NCBI GenBank assembly: GCA_963169105.1
Contig: OY720642.1
Span: 73,510,716 to 73,574,715, forward strand
Origin: Ceriagrion tenellum
Taxonomy: Eukaryota; Arthropoda; Insecta; Odonata; Coenagrionidae
Length of the DNA: 64,000 nucleotides
Reading direction: 5' to 3'
Part shown: positions 28,401-43,400 of the stretch, one piece after another
Layout of the letters: each line of letters starts with the position of its first letter
Position numbering within the stretch: the first letter of the stretch is position 1
The notes under the pieces: generated by a model
Databases searched by the model: none
The model's input: the letters and a program-made list of their open reading frames with translations, nothing else
What the model was told of the DNA's origin: nothing
Position numbers and translations under genes: made by a program

Positions 28401-31400
28401 GCGCGCTGTTGCCCAGTCAGAGGGTTGCCCGTAAGGGGCGCGAGGAATTGCCTACAACCTCAATCTTCTTGCGGCCTCTTCGATGAAGTTGCTCCCTCTT
28501 CGGCGACGGTGTGCTTCCCGTTGCATCGTCGGGGATGTTTTCCCGATTCCTAGACGCTTTTTTCTTTGTAGCTTCAAGGGTAATGCCAAGGCACTCAGAA
28601 ACATTATGATACGTGGGATATCTTATGTCACCACATTTCTCAGCTTCTCGACGAAAGAAACAAATTGCGCTTAAAACCATCCTCACCTCCATCTACAAAA
28701 AGTTGGCACGAGAAGGCATAGCAAATAGGAGGTATGTTTCCACACACATCTAAAATGACACTGATGGCAATTCTTAAAAACTAGGACAACTGGTTTTCCT
28801 CTGCCGGTAAATGATTGCAGTACAAGTTAGTGTGTTTTGTAGGCAATTCCTCGTGCGTCATGGATTTCAGCTGATATTTATAGTTTCAGACTGACTGCCA
28901 TTGAAAAATGTATTACCTATGAATAAGATGAACATTCCTCCATGCATTATTTTAGAAGAATGAATATAAATGCACAGCTGCAAGAGTCTATTTGGCAAAT
29001 AGACTAAGAAAGGGCATTTATGTCTTCCTAGTATTACAAGAATTAAAAAAAATTATTGCTTCTATTTTTTTAAAAGCAAAACACCATGACGTCTAAATTT
29101 TTAGGAAGTATGTATTTGCAATCTGAAGGATGGTTTTCAGATTCATTATTAATTACCAAAAAAGAGAGCAAGAAAGGGGAAGCACTTAGCATAATGAATT
29201 CTAAATTCAACAAAATATTTTTTAACCTTGGTTAAAACTTACCTTGGGAATATTTTCAACTTTAGTTTGACTCATGAGTAATTTTCGATATTCAAATATG
29301 TGATCCTTTACTCTATAAGCATAGGGGTGATGAACCAGTCGTTCCATGGCTTTGACAAAATTTTCGTACTGTAACAAAGAGAAGGTAATACAACAATTGT
29401 GTTCAATGGTTAAAACTGTGGTTGGTATTGTGAAGAAGCTGTAGAGCATATAAAATTACCCTTAATTATCAATGAAAGGTAAATTATTCACCACAAAAAA
29501 ATATACTAAAATAGATGCAAGAGTCATATTACTACATTAGTACACATTCTACATAGTTATGGGAATGAAAAAAACACCAAAAAATTTCCATTTGAAATTT
29601 ATCAATTGCATTTTGTAAGAAACAGAAGGATTTTCATACCTCTCGATCATTTAGAGTCTCAAGGAGCAATCGCTCTAAGTTCTCCTTGGCCAACCATTCT
29701 GATCCTGATAAGTCTCTGGAAAACATTGAATAAATGAGATAAGTGACATTTTTCCACAGTAACTGAATTTTAGATAATCAATTAAAATGTCACCCATTAA
29801 AGCCATTAAACAAATTGTACCATGTGAAAATAATCAGCTAAAATAGACACACTTAATGATACATATCACAAATGACATTATTTCACTGCAACACAAATGA
29901 TGTCCCGATGATCACAAATGATTCAGAGGTAACGAAATTGAGGCATATTCATCACTTGAAATTTTTCTGTAAAACCTCAAGATTAGTTCTACAGAGCAAT
30001 GGTGAAATATAATATTAATTTGGTTGATAAATAACATGAAAGGTTACAAAATTTTTGCATAAATTGGATTCTCATACAGTATGATTCCTTTTCCATGGGA
30101 TAGGTTTAAAGAAGAATAACGTTAATCACTTCTTCCCAGAGCTCAAGCAGTCTACCAATAACATAAAGAAAAAAACCTCATTGTTGTTTGGAATTGAATG
30201 ACAAGAGAAGGGATACACTTAGCATCCACTCATCCATGAGATCTCACCCCAATGAAATTTCCACTAAAATGTTGATGCAATTCCTTGTTAGCATTCACTC
30301 ATTTATTGGCACTCATCAAGTGTTTAAGAACAAATACTTCACCTCTGCTCTTTAATGAAATTTCCACTAAAATATTGATGCAATTCCTTTCTAGCATTCA
30401 GTCATTTATAGGCAATCATCAAGTGTTTAAGAACAAATACTTCACCTCTGCTCTTTAATGAAATTTCCACTAAAATATTGATGCAATTCCTTTCTAGCAT
30501 TCGCTCATTTATAGGCAATCATCAAGTGTTTAAGAACAAATACTTCACCTCTGCTCTTTAATGAAATTTCCACTAAAATATTGATGCAATTCCTTTCTAG
30601 CATTCAGTCATTTATAGGCAATCATCAAGTGTTTAAGAACAAATACTTCACCTCTGCTCTTTAACCAAGAAGTAAATGAAATATGGAGTTCACTTTTGTC
30701 TTCAACTTTGACTTTTGGCATTAACAGAATAAAAAGTGCTCATAACATCACTTTCAAAGTCGAGAGTGTAATTACCAGCATCAGCCATTAACTTTCATGC
30801 CCTTGTGGGCTAAAGAAAAAATAAGGTAGGAATTTCTACACAGAAACACCATGTAAAATATTTTTTTACGTGGTGTTTCTGGTTTTACGTGGTCATTAAG
30901 AGTTTGTTTGGGTTATCCAAAAATTCACATTCGCTTGGGATCTTTTATGGTAAGCTGCGAAATTTAAAATCATTTTAGCACATTTTCAATCATATGTATT
31001 TACCAAAAAATGTGGCACCGACTTTTGGATGGGAAATATTGCAAGGTACATTCTCAAAATATATTGTAATCATCAAAATACATGGTATAAATGGTCTTGA
31101 TTACGTCCACCATTTTTATGCACTAGTACAAGTCTTCGGTTTGGTATATCTGAGAAACATATCCACCTTGTGATGTTACTTGAAACTTGTAGACATGTAG
31201 CTCTGAGAAAGATACCCCAGATATAACAGATTCTGGGTAGTTACTGTCTTTTCAATTATGAATACAAGTATTCATGGTTTTACAATGTAAAAAAATATAT
31301 TTTTTCTAGGCGGCTCAGTTTACAGCTTTTTATCCACATACAGGAGGTATTGCACAGGTTATACTTTAGATTCTGCAAAATCTGTCAATATTGGGTTCCA

Positions 31401-34400
31401 TGGTGGTTATCAGCCTGAAGACGCTTCCTGGACTCGTGGTGAAACACAGTATATGAAATGATCGAACAAACAGATACTGGATAATTGACTGAACCTATTA
31501 AGTATTTATGTACTGTACTCTGTGGTAACTGATTTAACAAGTATCAGTGATTTCAAGTGATTTATGCAATGAAAATAAGACACAGGTATCCTTTTTCACA
31601 GATGTTTTTGAAATTTCAGGATATGATTCTTACAATAGTTACAACTGCTCCAATCCATCATCGAATGAATTTAAAAGTCAAATAAGTTTTAATTACAAAA
31701 AAAAGATAGCTTTGGTTCAGTTCAGCATTAAAGGTTGGTGCTAAAGTATGCAAAACTAGAGCGAATGGGATCCAAATATACCTAATCATAAGGGTAAACT
31801 ATAGGAATAGGGTAAAAAATGGGAACATCAGATGTGCTCTGTGAAAACAAACACAATTGATGAATCAAGTTAAAGCAAAAATCATGTTAGATAAATTCAT
31901 AATTATCTTTTAACACTGACATAAACCCTTAACCATAACCCATATTAACCCTTTAACAAAAAAATTCAATAAACCATGACACCAGTCTCATACAATAATA
32001 TTTAATTATCTTTTCTCTCTTCCTCCTCCTGAATTTTCTGACAGTGTCTTGGCTGGAGGTGTACCCTCTAAATCATTTTGCATAATTCACATTATTTTTT
32101 ACATAGTAATGGATCAGATCATTGTACTATTTTCAAAATTGTGCCTAAGGCATGCAAAACTCAATACAAGACCGCTTAGCACTTAATTTCTTTGCAAAGA
32201 GGTTTTTTTTAAATTTTAACTTCTTTAACCCTCTTAGTGCTGACTCCTTCCAGTGGTACTAGTGTGAAATGCAGAGGGTAATTTAATGAATTGTATAATT
32301 CCAGGAAAAAAAATATTACAAAGTTATTGTTCAAGATTTCCATATGCATTTATTTTATTGTGTGTAAAATGAATTAGGTAATAATAATAAAGGCTTTTAT
32401 TAGGTCTAAAAAATTATTCTAATTATATTACTCTACTAAAGTTGAACAATATTTGTGCATTAGCTGATATAACAGCCCACTGCATTGTTCGCCCTTGATG
32501 CAAAAGCCGATAAATCCGCCCGCCGCACTAAGAGGGTTAAGTATTCATTTCATGTGTATGTCTACACTTGTGTGCATAATAAATATTAATCGTACTTTAT
32601 GAATGATATCAAAATTTCACTTCAGAACTCTCTCTCTGAGCTGCTCATTTGATTAGCAAAAATGCATTAACAATGACCGTCTGATTTTCAAGGGCTACCT
32701 TTTACAAATTTCTTGTTTATCCAGCACCAGTACGGAGAGTGATGCTCTGTTTCAGTAAATAACTTTCCTCTTGGTCCCTCTCCACGATTTATATTAATTT
32801 ACATCTACATAATACCCTGCAAGCCGCTGCATGGACGTGTGGAGGGGGTGTTAGGTCACCAGCCGAGTAAAGATGTTTCTCTGTGTTGCTCTGAAATACA
32901 CCAGTTCTGAATTTCTCCAGCAACCTAAGCCTTGCGTGTAGCCTCTGAGTCTCTAGGGACTCCACCTTATTCCCTCTAAAACTTGAGAGACACTATGTGC
33001 ACTCATAGCATCTTATACGAAGCACGCTGCTTTCCTTTGTATTTTGTTAATTTTTTTTGGGTTAAATCTTTATGACCAGAGTCTCAAATGCTCGTGGCGT
33101 ATTCGAGGTATGGCCTAACCAGAGCGTAGTAGCATCTCTCTTTGACTTTTCCATCCAAGGACCTTCCTATTATATGTTTAACAAAACCTAGTTTCTTTAC
33201 TGCTGTGTCACATATGTTTTGTATGTGTAATCCCCACGATAAATCAGAATTTAAAGTAATTTCACGATATTTGACTGTATCTGAAGATTTTATTTTTACT
33301 CCACCCACAATATAGGTATGGCATTTTTGTGATGACTTTCGCAGGAAGTGAACTGTGGTGCATTTGCAGATATTTAATTCTAACCTCCACTCCTGGCACC
33401 ACAAATATTTCGTCGCTTATTTCATTGTAGATAACTGTATTGTCTGCAAATAATCTTAATTTACTGCTAACTCTAGAAGTTAGGTCATTAATACAAATAC
33501 ATAATGAATAAAAGAGGTCCGATCACACTTCCTTGAGGAGCACCGGATGTGACTTTCACCATATCAGAGCTAAAGCCATCTATAACTACTTTTTGTTTTC
33601 TATCACTGAGAAAGTCCCTCATCTGATTCACTATTTTTCTGTTAACTCTGCATGATTGCACTTCTATTACCTCCACATGAGTTTTTCGTGAGGAACTTTG
33701 TCAAATGCCTTATTGAAAACAAAGAATATCGCGTCGACTAGATTTTTCGATTCACCTGATCTTAGGATATCAGGAAAGAAGATCGCAAGCTGTTTCCTAG
33801 GACCTGCCTTTATGGAAGCTGTGCTAACTGCTATGTAAGAATATATCTACCACAGTAACAACCCCCACACCCAATCCTTCAGCACCACCCCTGAACACCA
33901 AGGTGCCTATTTTTGACCATCTTTTACTTGTTATACACAGTACAAAAATATCTCTTCACCAATAGTTTTGGGAATGGAGGATAGCAATAAGATGGCTCTA
34001 TACTTCTTTGGCACTTACCAAGTATTACTTATTCATTTTGTAAATCAGTACTTGCTGATGCTAAATTTTCTTTCTGTTTAGGAGATAAATTTAGGTGGAA
34101 TATCTATTTATTTTACTTTTTGACTACCCTTCTCCCTTCTACCCAAGTTCTCCTTTTCGCAGCTCCTATGCAAATAGATGAAAACCAGTTGTCAGCTTTT
34201 TTAGAGAATTTCCAATTCTGGAATTATTCATTGATGTGTATTTTGAAAATGGATGTGCAAAGACACACCTGTGGTTTATGCTGATTTCATCCATAGTGAA
34301 AAAATGAGAATCGAATAAATTCAAAACAGAAGTGCCCAAACATTGGCAAAAGTAAAAATTTCATAATTTGACACTTAGCAAAATGATGTAATCCAAAGTT

Positions 34401-37400
34401 ATCCTACATACTACCAAGTGATCTGTCAAAGGGTCATGTGGCAGGGAGTGTTAGAGCACTAGCCATGAATGCAGAATGAATAAAAACAAGAGTATGGAAA
34501 AAAAAAGATTGAAATATTTTTGAGTAAGGGTTTCATAGTCTTTTGCTCTGTTTGGTACTTGGGCAGGAAGGATTTTTGTGTCCATCAACTCAGCTGTGTA
34601 TCTAATTTTTACCCTTTCAGTTTTCCAGATATGTATATTGCTGGTGTAAATGATCTCCTGTGTCTTCTAGAAAACCCTTCTGAATTTTGCAAGTAATTTA
34701 AGCCCAGTGTTTAGCCTCCAAGTCCATCCATAATTTGAGTGAACCTCTGGGTTGGCTCATGACAGACTTAAACAAGCCTAGTGGTCTTGGGGTGTGGTGG
34801 CTAGAGTACTGACTAACCATACGGACAGTCAGGGTTCAACTCCCTGCAGAGGAGGATGATTTTCAGAGCAAATCCTATCCCTACTTCAGAGTATGTTGGA
34901 GGGTACTTTAAGTGCAGTACTCCATCTGTCCACCATCTCTACTCCATCGGTCGAATGAGACGTTAAACCATGGTCTCTTTAGTGCCTTTCGTTAAGAGAA
35001 CGCTATTGCTGACGCCAGGTTTCTATCCACCCTTCCTCCCTAACCTGTCCCCTATGAGCAAATGACCTTGGCTATTGGTCACTTCCCCAAATGTTCAATC
35101 CATCCAATCAAGCTATTGGTCTCCCTATGCATAACGTTCATTATGTTAACATTCAGGACCAAGACATACCTATGTTCCAGTCAAAATTTGAGATTCTGCA
35201 GCATTACTCTAACATTACTCCTTTTAATGATCCCTGGGAAAAATCTGGAAGAAATTCCCCAGTAGCATAAAAACTCAAGAGTCAATGAGTTTTCAAGCAG
35301 GTAGTAATTTCAAGGAGTTTCTCCCAGTTTTCATGAACTCCACATAGGGATACCACCCAGGGATTGCAATTCTCAAAGTGAAAAAGGCTGATAGTAAATG
35401 TATCAAAAAACAAGTGCTAACGATATAAATCACTACAGACAAAATAGTAACAAGTAACTAAATTGAAGAATAACATGCTCACTGCCTCTAAAATTTTAAT
35501 GGTTTGCTTTAGGAGCCGGAAATTCAATTGTTTAATTAAATTTCGTTTTTCAATTATTTAATTAAAAAAATAATAAAAGCAGGCCCCAGTGACGGCAGGG
35601 TAAAGTCCTCGCCTGCTAAACCGAGGGTCGCGGGTTTGAGTTCCACCTGGGTGGGTTTTTCACCACCCAGGGCATGGATGTATGTCAAGTTCTGTTGGTC
35701 CGGTCCCTGGAAAACCTGATGATAGGCTCAGCAGCCAATCGGGATTCCGGGGACATACGGGCCAACAGAATCGTCCGGTAAGCAAAAAAAAATTTTTTTA
35801 CTGCAATAATACAATGGAAATAAATGCAAACAGACTCTGTTCTGATGATGCCCAGAACTTCACTGAGTGCCTCTCCTAAGGCACAGTCCCTCTACCAAAT
35901 TAACGGCAATCACTTTAAAGGGAAAACCCCGGCAGCTGCAATACACACGTGTGTAAATGGCCTTTGGGGTAAGTCCGCCTTGATGCACATATGCGTCAGT
36001 GGCAGCGAATGTGTTAATGTAGCAAATAATTACAAAAAAATGATCAGGGGTCTGTTTCTCAGAGTTACAAGTCACGTCAAGTTACATGTCATATTCTTCT
36101 ATTTTCTTATAATAGTCAATGTGATCTATAATACATATATTGATACATTGCAGTCAAACATTATCCCTAAGTAACCTCATCAAGAACTCACCAACAGTAG
36201 CATAAATTTTACTCTAAACAAAATGTTTTAAAATAATCTTCAGGCCAAACAACTTAACACATTTAACAGGCCAAACAACTTAATGTCAACAGGTAGTAAA
36301 ATGGCCATAGAGGGAATAACAAGAATAAATACTATTCCCTGGATTTTAATTCACTTACAATGCAAGGTCCTTCGAATGATACTGCCTTTTCTTAATCTGT
36401 TCATCCTCGTATTTATTTAGACTTTCCATCATGGAGGCTATATCCTGAAAATATTTTAAATATTTCTTGAGCATCACAATCTGCTTTAAATATACACAAG
36501 AAAAAGCTGCATAAATTGTTACTGGACATTTACATCGATTCACTTAACAGGGAAAAAAAATGAACTGCTGCCATTATTCAGAGAAGACTTGTAATCTTCA
36601 GTAAAAGTAGGAAAATAAAACAAGAAGTTCTTGGTCATAATATATGACCATTAAAAAATTGGCACGTAACATAACACATACATTTTCCAGACTTATTTTC
36701 CTAGATTAGAATTAGTATTAATTGAACTTTTTCCCATAAGTTTTATAAATTTTTTTCACGAAAAATTAACTATTGACAAACTATTTTGTTTAAACTATCC
36801 ATAGCAATAAAAAGTTTTTACTTCATATTTTTCCACAAACTTTACATATTTAGCATTAATAAATAAATTATAAAATTAGATTAATGCTTGTTATCTATTA
36901 AACGCATATAAACAGTGATTTGTTAGCAACACGAAACTATAATTTCATATTATCCATAATTCTTGCATTAAATTTTCTACCTGTTTGCCCACTATAAAAA
37001 CAACTAATCAGGTGCTGAACATTTTGGCAAATAAATATAATTTTTGCTATAAAAAGTCAAGCAATTAATGAATTTAAAAAACAATTTACCAAAAGGCCCT
37101 TGGCAATTAGAACATAATTTTACATTCTCTTTGGGAACAAATCAACATTGTTATTACGATTAATGATAGACAAAGGATAACTAGGTCCACATGAATTTGA
37201 ATAGGATATGGGGGATGGGTAGATGGATGACATAACTAACACATTTTCATTTGAATCATAACATAATTTGTCCTTTGAATACATTTTAATTAAGCGTCTC
37301 TTCATACCAATGGTGGTAAACTGAGTTTAATCGTGTTCACTGTATAAATACGACACTGACTGGTCCTAGGCTAAGTGGCTTCTTGAAAATTATATGTAAT

Positions 37401-40400
37401 CATAGAAACTGGTAGAGGTAATAATAAATTACATAGAAAATTACAAAGTAAATACTTCTCATAACTTTATCCATGTACCACCACAATATGCCAGCTTTTT
37501 CACCATTAAAAAAAATGGAACTAGGTAAACACAAAATGACTATGGTCCTTGGCTGTGGAAGCAATATGAGCTCACTTTTCAGGCCATGCAAACACTGAGC
37601 AGTAATTCAGAGGACTCACTATAATGTAATACTGCCATCTCCGTTATAGAGAAGCCTGCAGCAGGAAAATATTGTGGGTAAGCAAAATGTAGCAATTTTC
37701 AATTAATTCCTTTTCTCAAGAATTTTCACTTCTTATAAAGAAATGCAGTGTGGGATATTCGGAATGAAAATAAACCATAAGAAAACAAAAGTAATGACAT
37801 TCTCTCAGATAAAGAAAGCAACGCTGGTCATTAAAGTTGGAGGACAAAAATTCAAGCAAGTAGAGCTATTTAATTACTTAGGCAGTACACTACAAGAAAA
37901 CGGACTTTATAGCAAAGATGTACAGACAAGAATAGTGCCAGCTAAGGAGGCATTTAGTAATAGAAGGGAGCAGATGATGGGGAGGTTAGGTGAGGATATG
38001 AAGAAGAGGCTGGTGAAGAGCTTCAAATGGAGTGTAGCATTGCATGGGCAGAAACATGGACCCTCAGAAAAGGAGGATGAGAATAAGCTGCAGGCATTTG
38101 AGATGTGGGTGTGGAGAAGGATGCAGAAGGTGAGGTGGATGGCGAAGAAGACTAACAAGGAAATACTTGAGATGGTGGGTAAAAGAAAGGAAACTTCTTA
38201 ATGCAACTCAAGATTGACAGAGTAGGTGGCTGGAGGATGTAATAAGAGGTGAAGGGCAGTTCAAGAATGTGATAGAGGGAAGAATGTTGGGTAAGAGGGG
38301 AAGAGGAAGAAAGAGAATAGCTTTCAGACAGGATGAAGACAAGTTGATCGTATGCTGAGGCAAAAAAGAATACACTAGATCGAGATAGGCCCCTGAAAGT
38401 GTAAAAAACCGGGAGGAGATTCTCTGGCATTCAACAAAACCTATCTTAACCAGTAGAATATTAAAAAAATAAAATAAACGGTTTCTATTAAGAGCTTTAA
38501 TATGCTTTCTCATTCAATTAACATTTTCCTGCTGCAATCTAAGCAATCTCATTTAGAGCCCCTGTTAAACTACACTTTCAAGACTGAATTGCGCTAAAAC
38601 TAGCCAGGAAACTCTTAAACCAGAAATTATTTTCACTTTACAAATCAAACTGCAAAGATGCCTTATTCAAAATCTGGAATGAGGACCATGAGGTCAGAGT
38701 CGTGTTAAGGATACAAAAAAGACACAATGAACCGGTTAATAGCCACATTATTTTCATATAAATTAAATATAACTCACTCTAGAGGATGGCAATGTTACTC
38801 ACAAAAAGTTGTTGATAGTAATTTGGATTCCCAGTGTAATACAAAAAGTGGTGAGGACGACCACTCTCATCAAATTCTGCAGCTTTCTTTTCAGGATATA
38901 CTTGCTCCGGAGGTTTCATCAAAGGTCTAGCCCTCGGCTCAAACAATCCAGATGGAAATAAGTACTCTATTGCTCTCTGTCAAGAATGAAAACACATACG
39001 TACATAAATTACAACTCCTTAGGAGAGAAAACAAGGACAAATATACAGTGCCAGCCCTCTCTATTCAACAAGTGAGGGCTAAATTTTATTTGGCCTCCCC
39101 TTGTCATGGACTTATTAACCATCTGTAATTTCTCTAAGGGCAAATTAATATCAGGAATACTTTTTGGTTTTGGAAAGATCCTCTAAACAATGGAGACAAA
39201 ACACAAACGTAGTTTATTGGATTCGATTTGTACATAATATTTTATGTTTGTGGATGGTTTCTTCATGGCAATTAGAAAGCTTTAAAAGAATTTTAAATTC
39301 TTTAAATGAAATCATTAATTTTACCATAGAAAATAGGGATGATAACATAAATTTTTTAGAATTAAATATTTAGATCACAAGTGTTCATCATGACTTTAGT
39401 ATTTTCAGAAAAGCTACTTTCTCTGATATAATACTTTCAAATGAGTCATCCCACCATTATGCTCACAAACTAGTTAAATTGAGATGTATGATAAACTGAT
39501 TGGTAAAAAGTCCCATGATAGTCATATATTTCCAAAAAGAGTTAAATATGATTACGTCCAAACTACCCAGAAAGGTTTCAATGGAAAATGTGCAGAGAAG
39601 TTGCTCGACCGTTTTAACTGCTGCCCCACAATTGCTGACCACTCTGTCAGAAAATAGCTATAGCCTGAACCACTGGGTCAATTTTTTTAGGGCCACTTTT
39701 ACATTTTTAACTAATCTTACCACCATATGTCCACAAGTTACCTTTGGGACTTGTCACTGTTTGTGCTTTAGTTCATATTATTCACTCTTGCAACATTGCT
39801 CCATTTCATTTAACTTAGAAGTTATTAAAATGAATAGTTGTAAGTGGATACATTTTGAAAGGCATCAGAGGTATATGGAGGCTATGCAGATAAAAATAAA
39901 GATTAAAATTGATTATGTAATTGGTCTTTCTTTATTTAGAATGAAAAGGAGCACAGTATTCAATACACAATCCAATATGTACTACATTTTGAACAGTAGT
40001 TCACAGATCTTATCACTTTTTGTTTTGTACCACAATGTCCTTTGGAGCTTTTTTTTGGCATTTGTTCCCTACATTTGCTAGGTGAATAAAAGTTCTTGTT
40101 GTTCATCAGCCATTGGGATCATTTCATCTTCTGGTTATTCCTTTGGGGGATGGGCCAGATATTAGATGGTTTGAATACTTTCTGATAAATTCTAGTTCTA
40201 GAGCAGATCTAAATTCAAGGTGGCTCATGAGACCTGATTTGGAGTTCAATCTTGTCTGTACAAATTTATAAATAATGTAAGTGTTGATGAATGAGGCATC
40301 AACTTAATTACAGAACAGTAAATTCATCATTTCCTTGACTTCCACAACACATTATATGAGGATAGAAGTTGGTTGAAGAGATCAACTCCTCCCAATTATG

Positions 40401-43400
40401 TTATATTGAGCGATGGACTCCGTCACGGATCCCAGTTTTGTTTGTCTTAAGTACTTCTAACTTTTTCTGACATTGGGGAAAAGAGGACTTCAGACTGTAC
40501 CTCTACCTCTTAATTTTACAAAGCTTTTGAGCACAGTCAATTTTTCCTGCCATCATAAATTTGTCTGATTTTAGACAGATGGCAAGAAACCTTTTTCTGG
40601 TGGGCCTTATTGAACTGCATGAATACACTTCTTTAATTAGGAGGATCTCAACTTATTCCAAACATGAGAAATATTTGTCAAAATACATTCTGTGGCTGCA
40701 GCACACATAAGGCTTAGAGAGTTTCAGTACAACTCTCTCACAAAGGAATATTTTTTTTGTCTTCTTATCCAGTGTAAACTTCAAGTCCTAACATATATGC
40801 CAACTTGCAGTACAGCAAATTGCCTACACTTAGAATTCTCTTAGCATAGCTTTCATTGGCATATATTGCTTTAAGGCTGACTGGCCCTGGAATTTGACCA
40901 CTGATTCGTCAATAGACAACCATAAGCATGGATTGAAATTTCTATTAAACTCAGGATGAGGGGCCATATTTTACACAATTTGTCAAAAATTTTCTCCCCC
41001 TTTTTAGACATTTTAAGGTTATCATTTATGTGAATGAATTTAAGTAATTTTAAGAATCTTTTCACAGGTATGATGGATGATATTTGATGTTTTGATAGAA
41101 GTCCTTTTGACTGCACCTACACCAAAATCAACTGCAATGGGTATGACTGAGTGTAACAAGGCCAATTGACAGGAAAATTAGTTTTCCAAATAACTGAATT
41201 GCAATCACTGGGGACTTACAATGAATAATTTGCAGAAACATGCAAATTTTGGGTTACTCACATCAATATCTTCTTGACTAAAAGTTTCAGGATCTTCCCC
41301 CATCATATTTGCCAAATGACGTCTACCAACACTGAAATTCACTCTTTCTTTTTTCATGAATTCATCTGGAAGAAAAAGTCAAAATAGAGACTACTGAAGA
41401 ACAATAACCTTCATCTTTACCACAACATAAATTTAGGTATGCACTAACTATATATGCCATAAGTCTCAAGTTCTGATGCAATAGATTACAAGATACAAGG
41501 ATTTATTTTCAAATCAGAAATTCAACATCATTCTCTAGTTCAATATAACTAGAAAGCAGAACTCTCAACCTGAAGGCATGATGGAAACTAAGCCCAAAAT
41601 CCTGACAATAATAAATAATGCTTTATACACTGTTAGCAAGTTTTTCCATAGTTTCATCAATTAAAGACACATAAAAAAACAGGTTTACAAGATTTACAAG
41701 ATAAAAAATACAATACATAAATTAAGAGGTCATTAGTAAACAACTTACAGACAAAAGTCATAAAGTAAAAAGATATATAAAGACAAAATTTTCTGATGAT
41801 ATCATTACATAATTAAGGACAAATAATAAAATAGGCATTACATTGAGAAAAAAAGAGGAATGATAAAAGTTCAAGGTAATTTTGGCACTTTTCCTGGTAG
41901 TTTATGAAATTCACCCACAGAGTATTACGGTTTAAATAGAAGGAGTACTTTTCAGCTTACTCTTGAAAGCATAAGAAAAGGATGTTTTTAAGTAGGGAGG
42001 GAGCAGATTAAACAACTTGGCACCCTGGTGGTATGGTTCCTTATTGCATTAATTTGATGCTCTAGCCTCAACTTTGTGGTATGTGGTGATCTAAATGAAA
42101 TTTTTCAATGGTGACCGAGCAAAAGTGAAACAAATGAAGTCAGTTCAGGACTCCTTCCACATCAGTGCTATTGTAAATGAACCTTCGAGTGTAACTAATA
42201 CAAGCAAAATAATAACATATCAAGTAGTCACAAATATCCATAAGGATAAATACAATCTAAACATATTTGACACTAGTTTTTCAGACCACAATGGTATCTC
42301 TTCATTTATAAATGTTAACATTAATGTAAACTACAAACAACCATAAGATAATAAGCAGAGTTAAAAGTGCGCAAAATGAACCCATTTGATGTCATGTCAT
42401 GATTTACGTGTCATTCAACCTAGAGCAAGAGACAATAGAGTTGGGGAACTTCTCCGGTTCAGTCTAATTTGGAATATGCTTCCAGGATTCTTAAGTTTGT
42501 ATTCAGAGTGAGAAAGGTGTGCAGCAAAGATTGACAAGTACGTGAAAGGTTGTCATGACCTTTTCATTGATGCATATTACAATCAGTCTAAAACCCCAAA
42601 TAACTTAATCAAATGTCTACAGGGCCGGAAGCAGGACTAATATTTGCGGGGGTGAGCAAAGAAAAAGTTGGTTGTCACATGGTTTTCCTGGTGACAATTA
42701 TGATATGCCAAGCGTGACTTACTGCCTCAAAAATGCAGTCCCCCTCAGACATATGATGTGCCACTTGCTGTGTCGCCAAGCCCCCACTGCCTTTGCTTGA
42801 TCAAAGTTCTGTGGTTTTCTCTTTCCCATAATGACATGTGGTAACGTCTGATATAAGGAATCCCTCGAACGAAAAGAATGCATTGGTCACCCCTTCTTGG
42901 TTCTCAACCTGGGCGTTGGCTGGGAGACATCCATAGCCACATGGGAAGTCTGGGCGAGGGATAACAATGACAAAGACCCTGCCAGTCTTGGCCGTCGGAC
43001 GCAAGGTCCCACAGGGCCTTCTCAGTGTGGGCCACACAGATTTCCTGGCTGAGGGATAATTATCATGGCAATATCAAGCTAATCCACCCTTCTTGCAGGC
43101 AGCTCCCTGCCCCCCAGCAGTGGAGGCCTTCAAACTGCTATGGACTCGCACAAAAGGCACACGTCCTCACAAATTTCAGTCCTACCTCTTAGCCCCCAAG
43201 AAATTTGAAAAATATAATAGGACATTAAAGAAAGTCATCACTATGAGAATGAAATTTGGAGGTCAAATAGAAGCCAAAATTAACAACGGAGTAAGACAAG
43301 GATACAACCTCTTACCAGCACTGTTCAACATGTACCTGGAGGAGGCCATAAGTGAAGCACAAGAAATTGGACTGAACGGGGTAAAGATACACAGAGAAGA

